Source: Pirellulaceae bacterium (lineage in GTDB: Bacteria; Planctomycetota; Planctomycetia; Pirellulales; Pirellulaceae). Taken from it: 57,196 nucleotides of DNA. Shown here in pieces: positions 33,592 to 43,263 of the stretch. The notes beneath the pieces are model-generated. The model was not told where the DNA came from and did not search any database. It saw nothing but the letters and a program-made list of their open reading frames with translations. The stretch is taken from NCBI GenBank assembly GCA_022446825.1, contig JAKVBY010000050.1:1-57196 (forward strand), given 5' to 3'. The position numbers and the translations under genes are program-made. Position 1 is the first letter of the stretch. Every line of letters starts with the position of its first letter.

Positions 33592-34853
33592 TGCTCGGAA
33601 CCTCACAAGCAATCGCAGAGTTGTCCATCGGTGAGTTTAGCACCGAGACGGTCAGCGTTTTGGTCGTGTCGGACGCACAGCATCCGCACACTTCTGACGG
33701 GGCGGTTGTGCTGGTTCAACAAAATTCCGTTGCGATTGCGGACGCACAGCATGCCCACACTGTCGAAAGCCTGGTAGTTTCTCAAGGCACGCTGCTAATT
33801 CTCGTTGACGCCCAGCATCCACATACGGCAGATGCGTACGCGATCACTCAAGACCACACGCTTGTGGTTGCCGATTCGCAGCATGCACACACCGCAGCGA
33901 ACATTTCAATCGTTCAGCATGGTTCAGCGGTTATAGCTGATTCGCAGCATCCGCACACGTCCGATTCCGTCATATTGACCGAAAATAAAACGGTCGCCTT
34001 GGCGGGCTCCCAGCACGCACACACATCAGATGCTCCGTCATTAACCCAAAATCACATCGCGGCATCCTCTGATTCACAACACGCTCAAGTGGTTGACCAT
34101 ATCTCAATCATCGAACATTTTGCTGGTGTGGTTGCTGACTCTGGCCATCTCCATACAGCCGCAACTTTGGCGATGGTTCAAGATTACAAATTAGTTGCCG
34201 CCGACTCGGGGCATGCCCATACTGCTGCCACAATCGCGTCGGTACAACACCATCAGTTATCGTTGGTTGATTCGCAGCATCCATCTACAGCTGGGATTCC
34301 AGTGACCGTACAGACGCATTGGCTCCCACCAGCAGATGCTTCGCACATCCACACATCCACTCGATTAGTGCTGAGTGATCTCACCTTCGGGAATGTTCCA
34401 AGCGTTCAGTTCCAAGCAGCTGGTGAAATCGTGGCGAACCTGAAGACGCTCGGCCTAAAAAATGTACGAGCATCGGAAATCGAATATGCGAAGGTCGCTT
34501 GGGATGATCTTATTCACTACCGAGGCTACAGCGTGGTCTTTGGTGGCGAAGTGCTCGGTGGCGGAACAACGGAGCGAGAGGACATTGGATATGTGTTCCA
34601 CATCATCCGTTGCTACGGAACAGGGAAGGGCCGTCGAGATGAACTGGAGGATATAACAAAAAATCGAGAGTTCATTGTCCGTCACTTTAGCGACCGAAGA
34701 CGCATGGGAAATGTTAGCTCCCCAGGCACAAATCAGACAATCTGCAAAGTTGTTCCAGGCAAAATTGTGATGCCTAGGAAGTACGCGAATAATCGCGACG
34801 TTGATTCAGTAACCGTTCAGGCATGGTTTCGTGAGCCCCGAGGATCGAGGTAA
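33591..34853 (+). CDS. His-x-His repeat protein fused to a tail-completion-like domain
   Basis: The first ~265 residues of this 420-residue protein hold 11 repeats of about 22-23 residues, each centred on D-(A/S)-(Q/G)-H-x-H-T-(S/A). Nine of them keep the H-x-H pair. The last ~150 residues change character (NLKTLGLKNVRASEIEYAKV, then GRRDELEDITKNREFIVRHFSDRRR) and look like a tail terminator/completion domain. H-x-H pairs in the T4 long tail fibre tip coordinate iron, so metal-bound stacking is a fair guess. Its start overlaps the upstream gene. Confidence 0.6.
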   Translation: MLGTSQAIAELSIGEFSTETVSVLVVSDAQHPHTSDGAVVLVQQNSVAIADAQHAHTVESLVVSQGTLLILVDAQHPHTADAYAITQDHTLVVADSQHAHTAANISIVQHGSAVIADSQHPHTSDSVILTENKTVALAGSQHAHTSDAPSLTQNHIAASSDSQHAQVVDHISIIEHFAGVVADSGHLHTAATLAMVQDYKLVAADSGHAHTAATIASVQHHQLSLVDSQHPSTAGIPVTVQTHWLPPADASHIHTSTRLVLSDLTFGNVPSVQFQAAGEIVANLKTLGLKNVRASEIEYAKVAWDDLIHYRGYSVVFGGEVLGGGTTEREDIGYVFHIIRCYGTGKGRRDELEDITKNREFIVRHFSDRRRMGNVSSPGTNQTICKVVPGKIVMPRKYANNRDVDSVTVQAWFREPRGSR

Positions 34854-34855
34854 CA

Positions 34856-35776
34856 ATGGCTACATCATATGGCACTTTTTCAAAACTCCTGATGAAAGAC
34901 GGCGAAGCACCTTATACGTGGAGTGGTGCAGATCGCTTTGAATTCTTGCGCGAAGATATCCGAAAGTATCGAAGGTTTGTTGGCCACCGACGAGGCTTAC
35001 GTGGAACTCGCCGTCGGCACCAGGATTCAGTGCGCGAAGGAGCCTATTACGTGCATGGCACGGTGAGCCTCTACGTCAGTCCAAATGATGTTCACCGGCT
35101 CTTGACTCGCATCGGATTCAGTGGCGGCGTCTTCCAGAGCACGATGCCCTATTTTGGGATGTTCGTTCATCGCGACCACGAAAGTTGGGAGATCCAAGAT
35201 TGCAAAGTGAATCGTTGGACACTCCAGGGACGTGCGCCAGAATTTCGCGAACAAGGCGAACCCGAGATGATGGTTTTTACTATGGAGATTTTTGCAAAAG
35301 ATTGCGTGACGGCAACTTGGCCTGATCCAGAACCTTCGATCCCGACAGGTGGAACTGAAACTGAAAATTATGTTTACCAAGATGGCGAAACGAATGTCGT
35401 CTTGAATGGCGTTGCACAGGAACTTGAAGAATTTGCTATTAGCGCAGACAATTTCCTTCGCCCGAGATTTGCTTTCAGCCGCAAGCCCGTAGACATTTCT
35501 GCGCGGGATTCGCAATACGGATTCACCGCCACTGCACCGTACAACGCCACGACGAAGGCGCTGATCGCAGGCGGTCCAGACGGGATCGATGGCAGCGTCA
35601 AACTTGCGAACGGAACTGTAAGTACCGAGTTCGCTTTCGGTCGCCTGATCATCCCGACCCACACGCCAACGGTTCGCAGCGGCAAAGGCGAGATCAAACT
35701 TCGCCTCGAAGGTGAGGCTCTTGATTATTCGACAAGCACGAACGCAATGGCGATCACAAATGACAATACTCCGTAG
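34856..35776 (+). CDS. Major tail tube protein
   Basis: This 306-residue protein begins MATSYGTFSKLLMKDGEAPY and has a basic HRRGLRGTRRRHQDSVREG stretch. Its C-terminal part is beta-rich (NFLRPRFAFSRKPVDISARD...). The NFLRPRFAFSRKP block and the position fit siphovirus-type tail tube proteins. It would form the hollow tail shaft. A long reverse-strand frame under this gene is a shadow. Confidence 0.6.
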   Translation: MATSYGTFSKLLMKDGEAPYTWSGADRFEFLREDIRKYRRFVGHRRGLRGTRRRHQDSVREGAYYVHGTVSLYVSPNDVHRLLTRIGFSGGVFQSTMPYFGMFVHRDHESWEIQDCKVNRWTLQGRAPEFREQGEPEMMVFTMEIFAKDCVTATWPDPEPSIPTGGTETENYVYQDGETNVVLNGVAQELEEFAISADNFLRPRFAFSRKPVDISARDSQYGFTATAPYNATTKALIAGGPDGIDGSVKLANGTVSTEFAFGRLIIPTHTPTVRSGKGEIKLRLEGEALDYSTSTNAMAITNDNTP

Positions 35777-35784
35777 GCAAATCC

Positions 35785-36207
35785 ATGACTTTACCAGCAC
35801 CAGCGCAAGAAATTGCGGACCAAATTGATGCGGCACTGGACGCCAGCAATCCAGCGCTGGATGGAGAAAGCTTCTTGGGCTATCTCGAAACCGAGCAAGC
35901 GGCGTATCTCCTTCAAAACGGAAATTATTTTCAAGGTCTGGAGCTAGTGCCTCAGATCCCCAACGACGGCGTGGGAATAGCTCCCGACCATTCCACCTCA
36001 CCGAGTGATCAGTCTGAAAGCTGGGCGGATGTGATCCCCCCGAGTGCATTGCCGAACGAGCTAATATCTCGTCCAGCAATCGACATATACTCCCTCTCAA
36101 CTGGGATCAAAGATTATTCGCTGCGTCTTGATTTCAGTTCGGATGGAATCGTGTATCGAAGGACGATTGGATTTTTAGCGCACAACTGGAAGGAGCTTGA
36201 CCAATGA
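35785..36207 (+). CDS. Hypothetical tail-module protein
   Basis: This 140-residue acidic protein (ALDASNPALDGESFLGYLET) is followed by an overlapping LamG-like gene (ATGA junction). The C-terminal half is beta-like. It may be a chaperone or assembly factor of the tail module. No family recognised. Confidence 0.5.
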   Translation: MTLPAPAQEIADQIDAALDASNPALDGESFLGYLETEQAAYLLQNGNYFQGLELVPQIPNDGVGIAPDHSTSPSDQSESWADVIPPSALPNELISRPAIDIYSLSTGIKDYSLRLDFSSDGIVYRRTIGFLAHNWKELDQ

Positions 36208-37124
36208 GCCTTGCCGACAAAATCAAGAGCCATTGGCGACTAGATCCTGACGAAGGGACTGGTATCACCGAGGATGCCGCCTCGACCTACGATCTCGATG
36301 ACATCAATACTGTCAGTAATGGCACGGGCAAAGTAGGCAAGTGCGCCGTCGCGGTCGCGGCAAATGGCGAAATGCTGCGCCATGACGATGATTCTTATTG
36401 GGATTTGGCAGACAACGCAGGATGGTCGATGTGGCTGCAGGTCGAAAGTTACTTCGATGGAACCTCCACGCGACGTGCCTTTACAAAACGAAATCAATAC
36501 GAGATCTGGAAGACGAGCGCAGCATATTCGCCAGATTTAAAATTGAAAATCCATCCATCTTCTGGGAGCGCGGTTACCGTCACGCTCAAAAGTGGACTCT
36601 CGACATCGCAATGGGTTTTTGTGTATTTCGCAGTCGATGGATCGAACATCCTTTGGAGCGTCGATGGCGGGGCCATCCAGACGGGCGGGGCTCTGACCAG
36701 CTACAAAAACGCAAGCTACAAGCTAGAAGTGGGAAACTATAGCGGTACTGGCAATGCCACCAAGATCTGGAACGGTTCAATTGATGAGCTTTCATATTGG
36801 AGCGACCTACTCACACAATCGGAGGTAGAAAGTCTCTGGAATTCTGGAAATGGAGTCAGCTTTCCTCACAGCAGCGAAACGACTCTCGTCGTTTCAGACC
36901 CGCAGCATACGCACACCTCCGACACCTTCGCCATCACTCAGGCCAGCGATATCGTTTTGGCAGATTCGCAACACGCTCAAACCTCCGACAGTGTTGTTCT
37001 CGATACCGAAGTGAACTTAGTTGCCGCAGACTCAAGCCACCTCCATACGGCGGCGCATGTACCGTCCGAGGGCGGAGATGGCTCGCTCTGCATGATGCAT
37101 AGAAACTGCATACTGATAGGATAG
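36204..37124 (+). CDS. LamG-like adhesin with His-x-His repeats
   Basis: This 306-residue protein has a concanavalin/LamG-like domain over ~230 residues (HWRLDPDEGTGITEDAAS..., WSMWLQVESYF, NGSIDELSYWSDLLTQSEVE), typical of carbohydrate-binding phage receptor proteins. The C-terminus carries three copies of the D-x-Q/S-H-x-H-T repeat seen in the 33591 gene, two of them with H-x-H intact. The shared repeat suggests the two proteins act in the same structure. It may bind host-surface polysaccharide. Confidence 0.65.
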   Translation: MSLADKIKSHWRLDPDEGTGITEDAASTYDLDDINTVSNGTGKVGKCAVAVAANGEMLRHDDDSYWDLADNAGWSMWLQVESYFDGTSTRRAFTKRNQYEIWKTSAAYSPDLKLKIHPSSGSAVTVTLKSGLSTSQWVFVYFAVDGSNILWSVDGGAIQTGGALTSYKNASYKLEVGNYSGTGNATKIWNGSIDELSYWSDLLTQSEVESLWNSGNGVSFPHSSETTLVVSDPQHTHTSDTFAITQASDIVLADSQHAQTSDSVVLDTEVNLVAADSSHLHTAAHVPSEGGDGSLCMMHRNCILIG

Positions 37125-37127
37125 ATT

Positions 37128-38039
37128 ATGCCGCCAGCAAACGATGACCTGGAAAATGAATTCACCGGGCCTGATGAGGCACGGCCTGCGGATCGAATTG
37201 AGGTTCTCCTGCGTGAATTGGGGACCGTGATTAGTGGGCTCGTCCAAGATCGCACGGATGCTACGACTCAAAATGTTGAACGCTCGACCGAGCCTTCTCA
37301 AAAGATTTCGCCGTTCGCACTCGATGCTAATGAGCTAGTCGAGCGGTCACCCGAGCCTCCGCAACAAACCTTCCAGCCTGATATGGACGGGAGTGTTTTT
37401 CGCGAAGGTCAAACTGAGACGCTTCCGACGGCGATGAATGACTTTGTGCTCCCGCCAGATGTTCCATTCCGGTCGCAAGAGCCAGAGGCACGCCAGCCTA
37501 TCAGTCCCGACTCGCTCGACATGGAAGGTCCAGCGCGAGAAATAGAGCACGACATCTTCACCAGTGACGACCCGTTTAGGCCAGGGCCAGCTGCTACTTT
37601 TCGGGAGGTCGTTCTTCCGCAAGATAAAATATCAGACACTCCGCAGCCCAAGGTTGAACCGCGTCTCCCAGAAGATCCATCCGGCCCGCGTATGGACGAA
37701 CCGACCAAGGAAAGCTCGTCTCCCGCGCCGCCGCACTTTGCTTTATTCAATCAGGGCGGGATACCTAGCGAGTCGCATTATCGCGGGGATCTCAACTCGG
37801 CTATTTCCATCGACGATCCTGGTGGTGAGGAGTTGTCGAGCAGAGACGTTGTCGCCATGCAGTCGCAACATGATAGCTCGCGAGGAATGGAAGCGCAAAC
37901 TCAAATAGATTATTCGCGAGCGGAGTCGGAACTGAGGCAAGCTCACGTAGCTCTTATGACAGAAACGATTCGCGAGCTTGCAAATGTACGCGACCACATC
38001 GGACTCCTCACCTCACAGCTTGAGCGGGATCGTTGCTGA
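37128..38039 (+). CDS. Disordered acidic protein with helical end
   Basis: This 303-residue protein is acidic and Pro/Glu-rich with few hydrophobic stretches. Its C-terminus is helical (ESELRQAHVALMTETIRELANVRDH). It lies where a tape-measure gene might be expected, but is far too short for one. Its stop overlaps the next start. It could be a tail assembly chaperone or linker. No family recognised. Confidence 0.45.
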   Translation: MPPANDDLENEFTGPDEARPADRIEVLLRELGTVISGLVQDRTDATTQNVERSTEPSQKISPFALDANELVERSPEPPQQTFQPDMDGSVFREGQTETLPTAMNDFVLPPDVPFRSQEPEARQPISPDSLDMEGPAREIEHDIFTSDDPFRPGPAATFREVVLPQDKISDTPQPKVEPRLPEDPSGPRMDEPTKESSSPAPPHFALFNQGGIPSESHYRGDLNSAISIDDPGGEELSSRDVVAMQSQHDSSRGMEAQTQIDYSRAESELRQAHVALMTETIRELANVRDHIGLLTSQLERDRC

Positions 38040-38776
38040 TGCCAGACAATAATAGCTATGTAAAATACGGAACTCACAGCCACGCAAAGGGCGAGGTGGA
38101 TACGCTGCGCTTTGAAATCATCCCAGAGTTTTCCGAACGAGGTCGGCGGCGCACGCATCTCACCAAAGCAGACTATGGCGGTGAAATTTCCGGTACTGGC
38201 CCTGCGAACTTGACGCCAAAAATCAATAAATTAATCTCTGCCTATGCCGATGACGGTCACGATTGGCAGTTTTTTAATTCAGACGGGCTTGCCACGAACC
38301 ATGCTATTGTATCCCATGCCAGCAACATGACGGGCACGAGAATCCTCCACCGATCTTGGCCAAGATCCGATGCGGTTGAGTACGACACCAAAAGATATTT
38401 TCGGATAGTCGTTGCCGCGCGATTCATCGACTGCGAAGACCAGATTGTGCGATTTCAAGAAACAGTTCGGGGGCTCGGGACGACGGGTGAGCGGTGGGCA
38501 TTTCAGAACACGCAAGCCGGTCCAAAGAGGGTTCAGATTTGGCCCGCGACTTCGCAAACAATTGTCCAAGAAGGATTCGCGATGGGTCTGCAGGGCTATC
38601 CCAGTCAGGTTACGGTTGCTCCACCGCTCCTGGGGTCAGCACATGAGCACTTAGAGCGGCGGATGATTACCCACATCGGGCCGAGAACCGAGCGGTTAAT
38701 GAACTACGATTATGGGATTCGCTGGCGATATGTTTTTGAGGTTGCTGTGAATACGCCGTTGTACCCGCACACGTAG
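38039..38776 (+). CDS. Tail-associated protein
   Basis: This 245-residue protein starts at ATG 38039, overlapping the preceding stop. It has basic and beta-like segments (RFEIIPEFSERGRRRTHLTK; DYGIRWRYVFEVAVNTPLYP). It lies between the LamG gene block and the tail-tip genes. Function inferred from position only. Confidence 0.45.
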   Translation: MPDNNSYVKYGTHSHAKGEVDTLRFEIIPEFSERGRRRTHLTKADYGGEISGTGPANLTPKINKLISAYADDGHDWQFFNSDGLATNHAIVSHASNMTGTRILHRSWPRSDAVEYDTKRYFRIVVAARFIDCEDQIVRFQETVRGLGTTGERWAFQNTQAGPKRVQIWPATSQTIVQEGFAMGLQGYPSQVTVAPPLLGSAHEHLERRMITHIGPRTERLMNYDYGIRWRYVFEVAVNTPLYPHT

Positions 38777-38784
38777 AGAGCCCC

Positions 38785-40380
38785 ATGGCCTGGACGATTA
38801 GCTTAAGCGGAATTCCAAGTACGGACATTTCTGGATGCGTCGGAAGCGTTGCTGCTGGCGCAAGTCCTGGCACATTTATCATCAGGACTGCCGCGAAGCC
38901 TTCCATCGTAAGCGGAAGAGGTGACCTCACGCTAACAGATGATCATGGCACCGTGACTTTTGAGGACTGTCACATTGACGTGAGCCACCTGAAATGCATC
39001 AAATACCACGATGCTTGGCTCTGGGAGGTGCGTGTTCAGGATCGACGCCATGATCTGGCAAATGAACTGATCCACGGAGAATCAAACGTACGGTTGATCG
39101 ATGGCTCGATAGATCCCGTCACAAGGCGCAACATGCGAGAGGTAGTTCAAGGAGTCCTCACGCAAGCTGGTGAGGGTAGTGCCGATGTATCGAGCATACC
39201 GAACAACGTCTTTCCTCATGTTTGCTGGCGAAGGTATCGGGCAGGTGACGAGCTTGAGCGCCTCTGTGATCTGGTCGGTCATGTCATCACTTTGGACACC
39301 AATAACGAGATCAAACTGTCACCACTCGGCAGCGGTGCTCCGCTCCCAGGCGGCGACGAAAAGATCAACCCAACACACGTCTTTAGCCTCGAAGAAAAGC
39401 CTGAAAAAATAGAGGTTGTTGGCGGCGAAAACATCTTCCAAAGTCGCTGGGAGTTAGAGCCAGTTGGGACGGAAGAGTACTTCGGGGTGATCGAGCAGCT
39501 GGACGACCTCTCGTATAAACCGTTGACGGGATGGGCAAGTAAAGATATTTACGATTTTGGGTATATCAGTGACTACCTGGCGTGGTTGACTTACGGGAAA
39601 CAGCGACGTGCAGCCCGTGCAGCAGAATCGATTTATAAGTTATTCAAGCCGAAACGATGCATCGTTCCCGCAGGCAATGTTAAGGTCAATTTGGACAACG
39701 TCGAATTTCTTGGCACGCGCGCAGAGTTGGCGTTTGATAAATCACCATTGCCGACGCAAATCGTTGGGACATATTACCCCAACGGTGAGGTTCCAAGTAA
39801 TGTATCGACCTGCGTTTCTTCAGATCTGTTTGAATGGCTTCCTAAGTCCCAGCTTGTTAAGTTCGATTACCCAATTTATGCGATTTCAAACAAGGGAAAA
39901 CCGATTGCACCGACGCTATACCTCGACGTGGCGTACAAAGTTCGGGATGAGGATTCTGGCCTACCTTGGAGCTACCACTACACCTCCAATATCGAAGGTG
40001 GTGGTCGAGGAACATATCGGATTCAACGCCCCGAATTGCGCGAGGTCATTGTCCGAAAGTTCTTTGGGTGCGAGTACTCGTTTACTGAAACGACAAATCG
40101 AACAGATTTGGATTCAGAGGCAGCGGGCTACGTTAGCGCAAACCTAAACCGATTCAACTCAACAACTGATCGCGAGCAGTCGGACCTTGTAGGCATCCAC
40201 CCAACCAGTTGCGATGGATTGATTTCGCAAGTGGGCTATGAGCTTGGGTTGGGAGCACCGCCCATAACTCGGATCTCAAAGAATTACGAAAACGACATCT
40301 ATTCGCCCCATAAATCCATCCGAACTCTCAGGCGGATGGGGAGGCAGAGTGATGAAACAACCTACGGAAAAGAACAGTAA
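38785..40380 (+). CDS. Tail-tip / baseplate-associated protein
   Basis: This 531-residue protein has GRGDLTLTDDHGTVTFEDCH near the N-terminus and a domain with RNMREVVQGVLTQAGEGSAD, followed by WRRYRAGDELERLCDLVGHV, which looks like a phage tail-hub or baseplate protein. It ends one base into the next gene. I cannot name a family with certainty. Confidence 0.5.
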   Translation: MAWTISLSGIPSTDISGCVGSVAAGASPGTFIIRTAAKPSIVSGRGDLTLTDDHGTVTFEDCHIDVSHLKCIKYHDAWLWEVRVQDRRHDLANELIHGESNVRLIDGSIDPVTRRNMREVVQGVLTQAGEGSADVSSIPNNVFPHVCWRRYRAGDELERLCDLVGHVITLDTNNEIKLSPLGSGAPLPGGDEKINPTHVFSLEEKPEKIEVVGGENIFQSRWELEPVGTEEYFGVIEQLDDLSYKPLTGWASKDIYDFGYISDYLAWLTYGKQRRAARAAESIYKLFKPKRCIVPAGNVKVNLDNVEFLGTRAELAFDKSPLPTQIVGTYYPNGEVPSNVSTCVSSDLFEWLPKSQLVKFDYPIYAISNKGKPIAPTLYLDVAYKVRDEDSGLPWSYHYTSNIEGGGRGTYRIQRPELREVIVRKFFGCEYSFTETTNRTDLDSEAAGYVSANLNRFNSTTDREQSDLVGIHPTSCDGLISQVGYELGLGAPPITRISKNYENDIYSPHKSIRTLRRMGRQSDETTYGKEQ

Positions 40381-41906
40381 TGCTTTCACCATTTGACGAC
40401 CGCGCACCAAAGCGGCAACAGAGGTGGCTGACCGCGAAGACAAACGATTCGAGCGTATCCGTTCCTGCGTTCGGTGCAGCGGTCATCAAAAACACACAGC
40501 GAGAAGGATTGCGAATCCTTCACTTGGTGGGGAAAGTCAGCGAAAATGAGCAATGCGGATTGGTTATTTCCGATGTGGCTGGTGTTGGATTTTATGACGA
40601 AAATCGTGGGATCGTGACGTGCGATTTCCCAACATGGGTGAGGTATGAAGGCGCGTTGTTGGTCGGAGACGCTTGCGGCCCAAAAAAGAATTCTTTCAAT
40701 TTCTCCAAGGGTGGCACCTTCCTGTGCGTTGGCAAGGATCAATTTTCCGTTGATGGTGCGAATATCAATGTCTGTAAGGTCATGCCTTGTAGCGAGAGTG
40801 CCGTCACCATTGTCCGCTTTAAAATAGAGCCAGGACAAAAACTAGAGCCGGGTGGTACGGCGCAGGCAAAGGTCTTGGGTTGTGTTGCGGGGTACGGTGC
40901 GCATCCCGGTGACATCATCACGGTAAAAGATATTGTTGAAGGCCCACACGGCAAATTCCGTCAGTTTGACAATAGTTCCAAGCACATTGGAGTAGCATAC
41001 AAAGGAACGACCGAGAGCGATTCGAGTTCGTCTGCATCTGATGATTGCGACTGGACGATTGTGATGATGGAGGAGAAGGCAAGATGGATTCAGATCGAGG
41101 GCAGGGTCGAGTCTGGAAGCCTCAATAAAAATGCCGACCAAGCATCTGACTGGTGGTTTGGTGAGTCTCCAGATGCGGTGTCTGTTGTTGATCCGTGCGG
41201 AAACTTCTCGGATGAAAACTACTCAGACGACTATGAGGAGCGGTGTTACATCGCCTGTTGGGACGACATTGATGATCGCTACATCATTGTCTCTGGAAAA
41301 CAGGATGGCTGGAATCTGACGCTGGAGAACAGTTGCGTTGGAGTCAGCGCAACCACGTATAGTCCCGTGGAACACATTGATTTTGCTAAAGAAGATGGAT
41401 TCGTAGTCAACCACAACGACAATCAAAAAAAATCCTCCGTTGGGTGGTATCCGTACGCACCGCAGCACTCGGTCATGGGTGTGGTCAACAATGAGCCAAG
41501 GTTTGTGACGGCTCCCACGATCTATGATGGGGTGAACATTCCAGGTTTTGCCAGCTACAACCCGTGGCTCGGATTGCATAAGACGTTTCTGCTCGGTTCG
41601 CGGGCGACGACAACCGATTGGAACATGATTTTGCCCGCCGAACCGCCGACCTCAGAAGGGCAGCACCTCATGGCAGTCGGTGTCAACGGTCGATGCGTCC
41701 AGCTAGGTTGGTCCCAGCCTGGAATGTCGGGTGAATTTGACATTTGTTCTTATGAAGTAGACAACGAGTGTTATCCTTTAGACATCCCCCTGAATGTCTC
41801 AGTCAACTGCGGAGTCGTCACGGCGATCAGCCCGATTGGCGTAGTATGCCCGCCTGGAGACGCATCTTGTAACAAGTTCTCAGGCACGGTTTTCAGCAAT
41901 TGCTGA
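40380..41906 (+). CDS. Virion structural protein, unknown
   Basis: This 508-residue, Cys-containing beta-rich protein contains GAAVIKNTQREGLRILHLVG and ends CPPGDASCNKFSGTVFSNC. Its start overlaps the previous stop. An acidic Asp/Ser cluster (DSSSSASDDCDWT) sits mid-protein. It may be part of the tail tip or a surface fibre. Confidence 0.5.
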   Translation: MLSPFDDRAPKRQQRWLTAKTNDSSVSVPAFGAAVIKNTQREGLRILHLVGKVSENEQCGLVISDVAGVGFYDENRGIVTCDFPTWVRYEGALLVGDACGPKKNSFNFSKGGTFLCVGKDQFSVDGANINVCKVMPCSESAVTIVRFKIEPGQKLEPGGTAQAKVLGCVAGYGAHPGDIITVKDIVEGPHGKFRQFDNSSKHIGVAYKGTTESDSSSSASDDCDWTIVMMEEKARWIQIEGRVESGSLNKNADQASDWWFGESPDAVSVVDPCGNFSDENYSDDYEERCYIACWDDIDDRYIIVSGKQDGWNLTLENSCVGVSATTYSPVEHIDFAKEDGFVVNHNDNQKKSSVGWYPYAPQHSVMGVVNNEPRFVTAPTIYDGVNIPGFASYNPWLGLHKTFLLGSRATTTDWNMILPAEPPTSEGQHLMAVGVNGRCVQLGWSQPGMSGEFDICSYEVDNECYPLDIPLNVSVNCGVVTAISPIGVVCPPGDASCNKFSGTVFSNC

Positions 41907-41933
41907 TCGCTTGTCACCAAAGAGGGGGAAGAG

Positions 41934-43196
41934 ATGAAATCTGCAACCGCAAATGAGCCTACGCACTTTCTATTACCAGTCATGAACGCGCCACGAAACG
42001 CGCGGACGTTGCGGATTGGTTTCGTCACCCCCAGAATTTCATCTGTGGGTGGTGCGGAAATTTGGATTCGCGCCCTATCTAGATCATTCAGATCATGCCA
42101 GACAATCGGCGTCTATAGCCAAGAGCCCATTGGTCCCCAGGAGAATTTCAATGATGCCGAGAACCGAGACTACGGGGGAGGTAGCACCAGACTAAGATTT
42201 GATGATGTAGCGGAGGTTGGGTCAGGAGATGAGTATTTTGAAGAATTGTATTACGAGAGTGATATTTTGGTGGCATGGGGAGTCAAGTCTCTGCCAGATG
42301 TTGTGCGCGAAAGATCAACTCCAATCGTGAATGTGATGCATGGCACGGCAGAACTAAAATACTCGACTGATATCGCCAAAGAATCGGTTCTGTGGAGCAA
42401 CTTCAATGTGGGGGTTGCTGCTGAATGCATTGATGCATTACCGCCAGCATGTCAAACGAACGCGGTCGTGATCCCCAACGGTTCGGAAATTGAACGGATT
42501 GAGCCACGGTTTGGCCGGGAGGAATTTCGAAGCAATTGGTCAGCCAATGGAATTTTTGAATTGAATCCAAGCGATAAAGTTTTGCTGTTCATGGGCCGAC
42601 TATCGGATGAAAAGAACCCAATGAAGGCGATCTATTCACTTCAGTACCTGCCGCCGAACTACAAGCTGATCATGGCTGGCAGTTCGCAAAATTCAACATC
42701 GATATCTAAAGAGATGGCAAAGCTCTATCCAGGCCGAGTTGGTTTTGCTGAGTATATACCGGACGTTGGCGATTTGCTTGCAATGGCAGACTGCCTTGTT
42801 GCCCCGAGTGATACCGAGGCACATCCATTATCCATCAATGAGGCATGGCTCGCTGGACTCCCAGTCGTTACTCACGCATACCCGACGGCGATCTCGATGC
42901 AGAAACGTCATGGCCCGATGTCTCTGCTTTCGCCTATCGACTCAAGCCCCGAGTCTTTTGCGAAACAAATCACGCGCGCGGTCGCGGATGGACGCGAAGG
43001 AAAAATACCAAGGCATGCCAAAGAGATCGCATGGATGTACTACACCGGCAAAGCAATGGCTCGTCGTTGGGAGTCATTTCTGCACTTGGCACACTATTCA
43101 TTCCATGTCTCACAAGAGACTCCAGAACTTACACACATCATCCCTATGATTCCGAAACATAAGCCACAGGCGTTTAGGCAAACTGGGCAAGCATAA
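41934..43196 (+). CDS. GT4-type glycosyltransferase
   Basis: This 420-residue protein has the C-terminal Rossmann domain of family-4 glycosyltransferases: VLLFMGRLSDEKNPMKAIYS, VGDLLAMADCLVAPSDTEA and PLSINEAWLAGLPVVTHAYP, which carries the E-x7-like site for the sugar nucleotide. It would transfer a sugar from a nucleotide donor. It sits between tail-structure genes, so likely targets are the host surface, virion proteins or phage DNA. I cannot tell which. Confidence 0.75.
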   Translation: MKSATANEPTHFLLPVMNAPRNARTLRIGFVTPRISSVGGAEIWIRALSRSFRSCQTIGVYSQEPIGPQENFNDAENRDYGGGSTRLRFDDVAEVGSGDEYFEELYYESDILVAWGVKSLPDVVRERSTPIVNVMHGTAELKYSTDIAKESVLWSNFNVGVAAECIDALPPACQTNAVVIPNGSEIERIEPRFGREEFRSNWSANGIFELNPSDKVLLFMGRLSDEKNPMKAIYSLQYLPPNYKLIMAGSSQNSTSISKEMAKLYPGRVGFAEYIPDVGDLLAMADCLVAPSDTEAHPLSINEAWLAGLPVVTHAYPTAISMQKRHGPMSLLSPIDSSPESFAKQITRAVADGREGKIPRHAKEIAWMYYTGKAMARRWESFLHLAHYSFHVSQETPELTHIIPMIPKHKPQAFRQTGQA

Positions 43197-43228
43197 GGTT
43201 GGATTCGTCAGTTCAAACCTCACTCGCC

Positions 43229-43234
43229 TATAAT
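43229..43234 (+). promoter_or_regulatory. Candidate -10 box (TATAAT)
   Basis: An exact TATAAT lies 30 bases before the ATG of the 43264 gene, in the gap after the glycosyltransferase. No good -35 is visible at 17 bases upstream, so the promoter call is weak. Confidence 0.3.
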
Positions 43235-43263
43235 TGTGCGCGATTTCATTAACGGAGAATGGC

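Noticed and set aside
35027-36100. 357-residue leftward frame under the tail tube gene
   Set aside because: It is antisense to strongly supported tail genes and has no coding features of its own.
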